A DNA stretch of 64,000 nt from Jidongwangia harbinensis. GTDB taxonomy: Bacteria > Actinomycetota > Actinomycetes > Mycobacteriales > Micromonosporaceae. Below are positions 1-6,422 of this stretch, one piece after another (positions within the stretch are counted from its first letter, which is position 1; every line of letters starts with the position of its first letter). The notes beneath the pieces were generated by a model. That model did not search any database, had not been told where the DNA came from, and was given only the letters and a program-made list of their open reading frames with translations. The translations under genes and the position numbers were made by a program. Location: positions 1 to 64,000 of the forward strand of contig NZ_JAIWNC010000023.1 in assembly GCF_020216025.1 (NCBI RefSeq), written 5' to 3'.

Positions 1-603
1 TACTTCGCGTTGTGGCGTGACGACGGCACCGACCAGGCGATCCATGACCTGCTGCGCTGCCAGGCCAGGGAGAAGGCAGGCCGCCGGGAGGACCCGTCCG
101 CGATCATCTTGGACACTCAGTCGATCCGGGCCGCCAACCATGTTCCGGCCATGACGACCGGCAAGGACGCCGGGAAGAAGGTGCCAGGCCGTAAACGCGG
201 GCTGGCCGTGGACGCGCTCGGGCTGATCATCGCGGTGGTGGTGACCGCGGCGTCGGTCACCGACACCGTGATCGGCGTGCGGCTGTTGGACAAGGTCGTC
301 GACCATAATCCGAGCGTCACCCGGGCGTGGGTCGACGCCGGGTTCAAGCATGACCTGGGCATCCACGGCGCGTTGCTCGGTGTCGATGTCGAGGTGGTCA
401 AGCGGTCCGGCACCAGCAGCGGGTTCGTGCCGATCGCGAAGCGGTGGGTGGTCGAGCAGGTCAACGGCACGCTGATGCTGCACCGCCGTCTCGTGCGTGA
501 GTATGAAAGCCGGCCGGAGTCGTCGGTGTCGCGCACGCTGTGGGCCTCGGCGGCCAACCTCGTGCGCCGGCTGACCGGCACCAGCACCCCGTCCTGGCGG
601 TGA
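1..603 (+). CDS. IS5-family transposase, copy 1 (5' end outside window)
   Basis: The reading frame is open from base 1 and ends at 603. It encodes the DDE domain of an IS5/IS4-type transposase. IILDTQS carries the first Asp, TRAWVDAGF the second, and the region around residues 150-165 (FVPIAKRWVVEQ) contains the W-x-x-E signature typical of the third catalytic residue. It continues without break into the window edge, so the N-terminus cannot be assessed. The protein is identical, as far as I can see, to the second copy at 1051-1752. A small accessory gene follows 6 bases downstream. Confidence 0.8.
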   Translation, partial: YFALWRDDGTDQAIHDLLRCQAREKAGRREDPSAIILDTQSIRAANHVPAMTTGKDAGKKVPGRKRGLAVDALGLIIAVVVTAASVTDTVIGVRLLDKVVDHNPSVTRAWVDAGFKHDLGIHGALLGVDVEVVKRSGTSSGFVPIAKRWVVEQVNGTLMLHRRLVREYESRPESSVSRTLWASAANLVRRLTGTSTPSWR

Positions 604-609
604 ACGGGC

Positions 610-1017
610 GTGAACACCACAACCATCCTCGACCTGATCGCCGCCCGGGAAGCGGCCGCGTCGGCTGCCCTCGACGACTTACGTGAGCAGCAGGCCAAGC
701 TCGCCGCCGAGGTAGCCGGCATCGAGTGTGAACTGGCCGATCTGGCGACGACCCGCCAGACCCTGACCAAGATCCTCGAAAACGAAGTGACCGCCTCCGA
801 GCCGGCCATCATCAGCGAGCCCTACCAGCAGATCCTCGCCGTGTTCACACCCGACCGCAGCGCCCTGCGCGCGAAAGACGTCTGCCTCGCCCTGGGCATC
901 GGCACCGAACCCAAGGACACCGAAGGCATCCGCGCCAAGCTGAAACGCCTGGTCAACCGGCACATCCTGACCGAGACCCAACCCGGCCTATTCACCCTCA
1001 CCCCGGAACGGGCATAA
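610..1017 (+). CDS. IS accessory protein, coiled coil plus winged-helix-like domain (copy 1)
   Basis: This 135-residue protein begins with GTG six bases after the transposase stop, so it is probably expressed with the transposase. Residues 5-60 are rich in Ala, Glu, Leu and Arg with heptad spacing (EQQAKLAAEVAGIECEL), which suggests a coiled coil. Residues 70-130 (ALRAKDVCLALGIG … IRAKLKRLVNRHIL … PGLFTL) resemble a winged helix. Similar small ORFs accompany some actinobacterial IS5-type elements. A role as transposition accessory or regulator is inferred from position only. Confidence 0.6.
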   Translation: MNTTTILDLIAAREAAASAALDDLREQQAKLAAEVAGIECELADLATTRQTLTKILENEVTASEPAIISEPYQQILAVFTPDRSALRAKDVCLALGIGTEPKDTEGIRAKLKRLVNRHILTETQPGLFTLTPERA

Positions 1018-1752
1018 CCTCCCGGACCGCCCTCTCAGGGCCGCTACTCGTTGCGGGAGATCCTGAACTCGATCTTCTATCAGAACCGGACCGGCTGTCA
1101 GTGGGCGTATCTGCCGCATGACCTGCCGCCGAAGTCCGCGACGTACTACTACTTCGCGTTGTGGCGTGACGACGGCACCGACCAGGCGATCCATGACCTG
1201 CTGCGCTGCCAGGCCAGGGAGAAGGCAGGCCGCCGGGAGGACCCGTCCGCGATCATCTTGGACACTCAGTCGATCCGGGCCGCCAACCATGTTCCGGCCA
1301 TGACGACCGGCAAGGACGCCGGGAAGAAGGTGCCAGGCCGTAAACGCGGGCTGGCCGTGGACGCGCTCGGGCTGATCATCGCGGTGGTGGTGACCGCGGC
1401 GTCGGTCACCGACACCGTGATCGGCGTGCGGCTGTTGGACAAGGTCGTCGACCATAATCCGAGCGTCACCCGGGCGTGGGTCGACGCCGGGTTCAAGCAT
1501 GACCTGGGCATCCACGGCGCGTTGCTCGGTGTCGATGTCGAGGTGGTCAAGCGGTCCGGCACCAGCAGCGGGTTCGTGCCGATCGCGAAGCGGTGGGTGG
1601 TCGAGCAGGTCAACGGCACGCTGATGCTGCACCGCCGTCTCGTGCGTGAGTATGAAAGCCGGCCGGAGTCGTCGGTGTCGCGCACGCTGTGGGCCTCGGC
1701 GGCCAACCTCGTGCGCCGGCTGACCGGCACCAGCACCCCGTCCTGGCGGTGA
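1018..1752 (+). pseudogene. IS5-family transposase, copy 2, 5'-truncated at the tandem junction
   Basis: The frame reads on from the stop at 1015-1017 through the repeat junction at 1035/1036, so roughly the first 40 residues expected for this family are missing. The rest (REILNSIFYQNRTGCQW onward) contains the usual N-terminal block of the family, followed by the full DDE domain seen in copy 1. A TTG at 1051 could still start a 233-residue product, but that would lack the N-terminal helix-turn-helix region. Activity is doubtful. The accessory gene follows at 1759. Confidence 0.75.
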
Positions 1753-1758
1753 ACGGGC

Positions 1759-2166
1759 GTGAACACCACAACCATCCTCGACCTGATCGCCGCCCGGGAA
1801 GCGGCCGCGTCGGCTGCCCTCGACGACTTACGTGAGCAGCAGGCCAAGCTCGCCGCCGAGGTAGCCGGCATCGAGTGTGAACTGGCCGATCTGGCGACGA
1901 CCCGCCAGACCCTGACCAAGATCCTCGAAAACGAAGTGACCGCCTCCGAGCCGGCCATCATCAGCGAGCCCTACCAGCAGATCCTCGCCGTGTTCACACC
2001 CGACCGCAGCGCCCTGCGCGCGAAAGACGTCTGCCTCGCCCTGGGCATCGGCACCGAACCCAAGGACACCGAAGGCATCCGCGCCAAGCTGAAACGCCTG
2101 GTCAACCGGCACATCCTGACCGAGACCCAACCCGGCCTATTCACCCTCACCCCGGAACGGGCATAA
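1759..2166 (+). CDS. IS accessory protein, coiled coil plus winged-helix-like domain (copy 2)
   Basis: This is the second copy of the 135-residue accessory protein, read from the 1149-base repeat and without visible differences from the copy at 610-1017. Its GTG start again lies six bases beyond the transposase stop. The element's right end follows within about 20 bases (to 2184). Confidence 0.6.
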   Translation: MNTTTILDLIAAREAAASAALDDLREQQAKLAAEVAGIECELADLATTRQTLTKILENEVTASEPAIISEPYQQILAVFTPDRSALRAKDVCLALGIGTEPKDTEGIRAKLKRLVNRHILTETQPGLFTLTPERA

Positions 2167-2225
2167 CCTCCCGGACCGCCCTCTGAGAGGACGTCTGATT
2201 GACGTTGTTTGTGTGTTAAGTGGTT

Positions 2226-2333
2226 CTAACCGTATCGCCACGTTGGGGTGCTTTCGGCGGTGAGTCGTTTGGCGAGGTTGTCGATCATCGCGATGGTGAT
2301 CATGCTGGCGGAGTTGTTGGGTCGGGTCTCGTA
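2226..2333 (-). pseudogene. C-terminal remnant of another IS5-type transposase
   Basis: On the minus strand this short frame reads YETRPNNSASMITIAMIDN, then LAKRLTAESTPTWRYG and a stop at 2226-2228. The E-T-x-x-x-N/S…M-I-x-I-A-M-I…W-R-Y pattern is the standard C-terminus of IS5-type transposases. An in-frame stop (2334-2336) lies immediately upstream, so only about 36 residues remain. It is a different element from the tandem copies just before it. Confidence 0.6.
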
Positions 2334-2425
2334 TTATCCCGACGCTCTGGTTATCCCGAGCTGACCCGGTCTGGGCCGGGCAGCTCGGGATCTGGGTCCA
2401 GGTTGTTCGGGATAATCGGGTCTGT

Positions 2426-2518
2426 TCAGAGGCTGTCGAGGAAGGCCAGAACGGCGTCGGTCGGCTTGTAGCGTCCGGGTTTGGTGGCTGGTGGAGTGGT
2501 CCTGGCGAGGGCTCGTTC
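2426..2518 (-). pseudogene. C-terminal remnant of a tyrosine-recombinase-like integrase
   Basis: The minus-strand frame ends with KPGRYKPTDAVLAFLDSL and a stop at 2426-2428. Endings of the form P-T-D-x-V/L-x-A-F-L-x-x-L are common in actinobacterial tyrosine integrases of mobile elements. Nothing of the catalytic domain is left, so this is a tentative call from the tail alone. Copies of the string ttatcccga or its complement at about 2334, 2351, 2387 and 2409 surround it and may be part of the same element's end. Confidence 0.35.
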
Positions 2519-2524
2519 CTTCCG

Positions 2525-2722
2525 ATTGAGGCCGATCACGGCCGGCTCAAGCGCCGGCTACGACCGATGCGCGGCCTCCAGACCGATCGGAGGGCCCAGG
2601 TGGTCATCGCCGGGCACGCCTTCGTGCAGAATCTGCGACGCGGCCACTACGACATAGCACTCGACAATCCGCCGGCCACACGACTCGCCGCCGTCTTCGC
2701 CGGACTCGCTCGAGTTATCTGA
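2525..2722 (+). pseudogene. C-terminal remnant of an IS6-family transposase
   Basis: The frame 2525-2722 reads IEADHGRLKRRLRPMRGL, then QTDRRAQVVIAGHAFVQNLR and RGHYDIALDN, ending ARVI-stop. The E-A-D/N-H-x-x-L-K-x-R-L-R-P-M-R-G motif, followed by G-H-A-F-x-Q-N-L-R-R-G-H-Y, is diagnostic of the IS6/IS26 family. It carries the last catalytic Glu. The first two thirds of the gene are absent. Confidence 0.75.
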
Positions 2723-2795
2723 CCAGCGGCGGCCGAAGATTCGTCGCGCTTGCCGAACAGATAATGCAACCTAGCCGCTTGTACTGCCCCGACCA

Positions 2796-3593
2796 TCAAC
2801 GGACGGCTTGATCGACACTGCGGAGTGCGGACCGCTTACCCGGGTGCTCGACGTAGAACTTGAGGGCCCGGTACGCGGGCAGCGCGTGGGCGCCGAGCCA
2901 GTAGGAGCGGGCGATCATGAAGGGTAGGGCCTGGCCTTCGAAGGTGACGAATCGGCCGGTGTGCCGTCGTTCTCGCGTGCCGGGAGTGGGCATGGCCCGG
3001 ACCGTGATCCACGGGTTCCGGCCCTCCCGGGGCTGGACATCCACGACCGCGTCCCACGGAACGAAGTGCTCCAGGACGAGGGAGCGGTGGTAAATGCCGG
3101 TAGGGGTCAGCACGATCGTGCCCGGAGCCAGGCGCAGGAGTACGACGAGGAACCAGCCGGTGAAGACCGCGAACCCTCCCGCGATCGCGGCGACGATCCA
3201 GCCGGTCACCGAACCGGCGGCGGCCACCACCGCGGCGAATCCGCCGGCCAGCAGCACCACCAGTGCCAGCGTTACGGACAGCCAGTAGTACGGTCCGCGA
3301 GCGTACGGAAAAGCTAGCCCCTTCTCGCCCTTGTCGGTCTCTCCCAAAACCCGGACGTCGTCGGCCGGGCGGGGACTACGCAGACCGCTGATGGCGATGC
3401 CGGCGATGTGGGCGCCTAGGACAGCGCTCAGGCCGAAGACGACCGCCGGGACGGCGTCCCCGGTCACTGCCGTGGCGACTGCGGCCAGCGCCAAGCCGGC
3501 CGTGACCACCGTGAGGAAGGCTGCCGACAGCACCCGGACGGCGGTGCGACGCGGGGCCGGCCAGCCGGCGGGTGGGTCCTGGTTCTGATCCAT
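2796..3593 (-). CDS. Four-TM membrane protein with PH-like domain, downstream of a WxG effector-like gene
   Basis: This 265-residue protein starts at ATG 3593. The frame is open further upstream, but that part is an arginine-rich shadow of the next gene. There are four hydrophobic segments at about residues 20-42, 48-68, 105-125 and 133-153. After these comes a soluble region, TIVLTPTGIYHRSLVLEHF … PWDAVVDVQPR, which resembles bacterial PH-like domains of membrane proteins. It is last in a same-strand set with 3617-4780, 4780-5058 and 5051-5398. In LXG/WxG effector loci a membrane protein encoded directly after an effector with a membrane-active tail is often its immunity protein. That role is plausible here but is inference from gene order. 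Confidence 0.75.
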   Translation of the reverse strand: MDQNQDPPAGWPAPRRTAVRVLSAAFLTVVTAGLALAAVATAVTGDAVPAVVFGLSAVLGAHIAGIAISGLRSPRPADDVRVLGETDKGEKGLAFPYARGPYYWLSVTLALVVLLAGGFAAVVAAAGSVTGWIVAAIAGGFAVFTGWFLVVLLRLAPGTIVLTPTGIYHRSLVLEHFVPWDAVVDVQPREGRNPWITVRAMPTPGTRERRHTGRFVTFEGQALPFMIARSYWLGAHALPAYRALKFYVEHPGKRSALRSVDQAVR

Positions 3594-3616
3594 CTCGGGT
3601 ACGCCCTGTCGTGAAG

Positions 3617-4780
3617 TCAGAAGATACTGTTCCAGACCTTCTTCGCCGTGTCGCCGACCGCTTCGCCGGCGTCGGACACGCCTTCGCCGATCGCCTTGAA
3701 GCCGTCGTCGATCGCCTGCTGGGTGCCGTCCGGCAAGCGGTCGTAGGCGGCGTCGAGAGCCCCACTGGTCGCCATCCCGATGACGATGCCGGCTCCCGCG
3801 CCCACGACCGTGCCGACCGGCCCGCCGATCATGGTGCCCACTGCCGCCCCGGCGGCCATGGAGGCCATGGCGCCGCCGACACCGCTGACGACGGCCTTCC
3901 CGACGGGCTTGCCGGTATGGATGTCGTAGCCGATGTCCACCGCGGTGACGGCGAGGCCGATGACGGGAATGCGAGCCTCGATCTTGCTGCCGGCCCGCAG
4001 GGCTCTGCGTTCGAACTCGTCGGCCTCTAGGTACTTCTGCCAGGACGCGAGGTTGAGCGCCTTCGCCTCCGGCGATCCACCGCGCGATTTGAGATAGTTG
4101 TTGACGGCGTCCTCGGAGGCCGCCTTGAGCAGGTCGCTCTGCTTCTTCAGCTGGCTCACGTGCCGCGCGGCGAGACCGCCGATGACACCTTCGTTCACAA
4201 AGCCGGCGGCGATGATCACCGGCTTCTTCCGGAGGTCGTCCAGAGCGTTCTGAAGGGTGTCCTTGGCGAAGTCGCCGATACTGCGAGCCCACTTCGCCTG
4301 CGCCTCCGCCTGCGCGTATGCCGTCACCTTCGCCTGATGCTCGTGGTACGCGGTGACCTGGCCGTGGTACACCTGAGCCTGCTCCGGCGTCGCCGCCGCG
4401 GACAGCGCCGCCGGTAGCGTCGGGCCTGCCCCCGGGTCCAGGATGGTGGAGCCGGCCAGCGCAAGCCCGCCCTCCAGCGCGATGGCGCGAGCCCGCTGCA
4501 TGCCGACCTGGGCCGTGGTGAGGTCGTCGGCGTAGGAGTTGAGCGACCGCCCCGCTCGTTCCGCGTCGGCGCGCAGGCGGTCGGCCTCGCGGGCACCGGC
4601 ATCCAGTTTGCTGGAGAACGCCGGTCCGGCGTCGCCACGCCAGCCGCTCTCCGCCTCGTCCCGAACCTTGAACAGGTCGGTGACGGACTCACCGACCGCC
4701 GAGGCCAGCGACGCCGTCAGCCACGAGGCCGAAGCCCGGATGCTGGCCGGATCGCCCTCCAGTTGCGTGTCGATGGGCAT
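3617..4780 (-). CDS. WxG-domain protein with C-terminal glycine-zipper segment, type VII secretion substrate-like
   Basis: The protein has 387 residues. The N-terminal ~105 residues are helical and carry a W-x-G motif (W47-R48-G49 in ESGWRGDAG), as in WXG100/LXG family substrates of ESX/type VII systems. The middle (150-270) is charged and helical. Residues about 290-345 are a Gly/Ala/Met/Val-rich stretch (VGGAMASMAAGAAVG … GTVVGAGAGIVIGMA) with GxxxG spacing, that is, a glycine zipper likely to insert in a membrane. No enzymatic toxin domain is recognisable. Its start (4780-4778) overlaps the stop of the preceding gene by one base (TGATG), so the two are coupled. A membrane-active antibacterial effector is the most attractive reading; a structural secreted protein is the alternative. 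Confidence 0.7.
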   Translation of the reverse strand: MPIDTQLEGDPASIRASASWLTASLASAVGESVTDLFKVRDEAESGWRGDAGPAFSSKLDAGAREADRLRADAERAGRSLNSYADDLTTAQVGMQRARAIALEGGLALAGSTILDPGAGPTLPAALSAAATPEQAQVYHGQVTAYHEHQAKVTAYAQAEAQAKWARSIGDFAKDTLQNALDDLRKKPVIIAAGFVNEGVIGGLAARHVSQLKKQSDLLKAASEDAVNNYLKSRGGSPEAKALNLASWQKYLEADEFERRALRAGSKIEARIPVIGLAVTAVDIGYDIHTGKPVGKAVVSGVGGAMASMAAGAAVGTMIGGPVGTVVGAGAGIVIGMATSGALDAAYDRLPDGTQQAIDDGFKAIGEGVSDAGEAVGDTAKKVWNSIF

Positions 4781-5058
4781 CAGTACCCCCGGAACGTTTC
4801 CGCCGCCGCCTGGTCCCGGCCGGCGTAGTCCCGGCGGGCTTGGGCGACCGCCTCGCTGGCACCCTTCATCCCCAATACCAGATTGCCGGCGCTCTCGGTC
4901 AGGTGAGCGATCGCCGCACCGATGATTCCGGAGACCTCACCGGCGTCCGGCACACCCGGTGCCCTGCCGCCGACGGCATCGAGGGCGTCGGCCGACTCGC
5001 CCAGCCGGCCGGCTATCGTGTCCAGCGCACTCAGGTCCGCATCGGTCTGGTCAGCCAT
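4780..5058 (-). CDS. Small helical WXG100-like partner protein
   Basis: This 92-residue protein starts with ATG at 5058 (MADQTDADLSALDTIAG). It is predicted almost wholly helical: Ala/Glu/Asp rich, no cysteine, ending in RDYAGRDQAAAETFRGY. Its size and place between a SAV_915-like gene and a WxG substrate match the small helical partners that type VII substrates need for secretion. It lacks the W-x-G motif itself. It overlaps the upstream gene by 8 bases and the downstream gene by one base. Confidence 0.7.
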   Translation of the reverse strand: MADQTDADLSALDTIAGRLGESADALDAVGGRAPGVPDAGEVSGIIGAAIAHLTESAGNLVLGMKGASEAVAQARRDYAGRDQAAAETFRGY

Positions 5059-5398
5059 CGGCTTCGTCCCCGGTACGACGCAACTCCTCGGGAATGTCCA
5101 GATCGAGCAGCACCAGCTCGAAGCCGGTGATCGAACGCACCTGCTCCAGGTCCTTGGTGAGCATGACGGTCCACCGCTGGAACGGCCCACAGTGCGCGAT
5201 CAACCGGTCCATCGCCGAATAGACCAGCAGCGCGAGTCGCCCGTCCCGTGTCACCCGGAGATCGATGGCGAGCTCGGCATCGGTCTCCGTCGGCGCACAC
5301 GGGACATAGATGACCGGCGGGAAGGTGTGAGCCGGATCGTGCACACCACCGAGCAGCCGCTCGGTGTCCAGCGTGCCGCTCTCCGCAAAGCCACTCAT
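5051..5398 (-). CDS. SAV_915/SseB-like protein
   Basis: This is a 115-residue protein from ATG 5398. The block PPVIYVPCAPTETDAELAID, followed by RDGRLALLVYSAMDRLIAHCG and ending FELVLLDLDIPEEL, fits the small actinobacterial family annotated as SAV_915, related to the SseB N-terminal fold. Members often sit next to WXG100 genes. The function is unknown. It is the first gene of the four-gene minus-strand cassette, and its 3' end overlaps the next gene by 8 bases. Confidence 0.7.
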   Translation of the reverse strand: MSGFAESGTLDTERLLGGVHDPAHTFPPVIYVPCAPTETDAELAIDLRVTRDGRLALLVYSAMDRLIAHCGPFQRWTVMLTKDLEQVRSITGFELVLLDLDIPEELRRTGDEADG

Positions 5399-6341
5399 AG
5401 ACCGAAGTCTACGAAGTACACACCGCCTGACCTGCGTAAACTGGCCCTTCGACAACTTGCTCCTCGACCATACGCGCTACCCCCGACCCGGCGACGAACA
5501 TGACGCCCCACTGCTTCGAACCTCGGCACTACGGCGTACGCCAGGCTGATGAATCAGACGGCCGAGATAAGAGGAGGGATACACGATCGCTGCCGTACCA
5601 GCCGACGCTTCAAGTTAGGCCTTGCATGGATTCGCCAGATCCTTGAAGTGATCTCGGACGTAGCCAGCTTCTTCTCCTTGTTCCCAGGTGCGAGTTTCAT
5701 CGCTGTGCCGGGACGTGTAGAAGTCTTGAGACGTCCTTGTACCTAGGGTCCGGTGCTGCCTTCCTTGCCGGCAGTCTTTCCATAGCCGGTTGCCAGAGCG
5801 CGGAAGCCTTGGGCCACCGGTGACGTGAGACCCGGCCGTCCGTCGACTGTCGCCTCCGGGCGGCCGGGCTGTCACCCCGCGCATGGGAGGACGGCCAGTG
5901 GATCAGTCGTTGTGTACATCGCCGCAATTCCGAACGCCGTATATAGGCACGAGGCGCCGGAACATCCGCTTCAGTCCATTAAGAATTGCACCCTCAATCA
6001 CGCGCAGTCAATGACGAGATCATGTAAGCCGATGTTTCATAGCCTCTGGTTACTGACCTAGCCGTTAACGCCGACCACATCTCCGTACAGGGACTCACCA
6101 ATATCAGCCGTAGGATATCGCGGGCTGCGATGCAGCGCACGGGGCTCAGTAACGTCTATGATGATCGTCATCAGACTCGCTGACTCCACACCTCAAACCT
6201 CATGGCAAGCACTCATCCGAGTGATAGTTCCATCCGAAGTGCATGGCGTCGCTCAGAGTGGTGGCAGGCCCCGGCGGGTCTCTCAGTGCCAGGATGGGAA
6301 TGATCTTTTCTTGGCGGTACGATCGTACCCCGCGATACTGA
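5399..6341. other. Intergenic region between divergent effector and NACHT genes
   Basis: No convincing gene is seen on either strand. Short open frames here lack ribosome sites and actinobacterial codon usage. The region contains the strong hairpin at 5831-5868 and the upstream region of the NACHT gene. Its composition is less GC-rich than the flanking genes (for example around 5900-6200), which would fit a recently acquired regulatory region. Confidence 0.5.
5831..5868. terminator. Strong hairpin, possible terminator
   Basis: cccggccgtccg (5831-5842) pairs with cgggcggccggg (5857-5868) over 12 positions, including one G-T pair, with a 14-base loop. There is no T-run after it on either strand, so it could be an actinobacterial-type terminator lacking a U tract, or another regulatory stem. 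Confidence 0.4.
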
Positions 6342-6349
6342 GCAGACAG

Positions 6350-6362
6350 GGAGGGTGTCATC
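6350..6362 (+). promoter_or_regulatory. Strong Shine-Dalgarno ahead of an in-frame ATC, NACHT gene
   Basis: GGAGG at 6350-6354 is followed by five bases and then ATC at 6360. From that ATC the NACHT frame is open and gives IAISALGLAAGKAATHAA joined to the body of the protein. No ATG, GTG or TTG occurs in frame between the upstream stop (6339-6341) and TTG 6423. The TTG itself has only AAAGG two bases ahead of it. An ATC start is unusual but known to be possible. Confidence 0.45.
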
Positions 6363-6422
6363 GCGATCTCCGCCCTGGGCCTGGCAGCCGGCAAGGCTGC
6401 AACGCACGCGGCCACAAAGGCA

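Larger units (their letters stand above)
1..2184 (+). repeat. Tandem direct repeat of a truncated IS5-type element
   Basis: Bases 1-1035 recur at 1150-2184 with an offset of 1149 bases; I saw no mismatch when comparing the two by eye. Each unit holds a transposase gene and a small accessory gene. After the first copy's right end (…accgccctct, to 1035) the sequence jumps straight to an internal point of the transposase gene (cagggccgctactcg…), so the second copy lacks the transposase N-terminus and the left IS end. After 2184 the repeat stops. The array may extend left beyond the window, since base 1 lies inside a unit. Unequal recombination or replication slippage between IS copies is the likeliest origin, but that is inference. 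Confidence 0.9.

Noticed and set aside
3594..4292. A 233-residue N-terminal extension in frame with the membrane gene 2796-3593
   Set aside because: It is Arg/His/Gly-rich shadow sequence antiparallel in character to no family and overlaps the well-supported WxG gene in another frame; the membrane protein starts at 3593.
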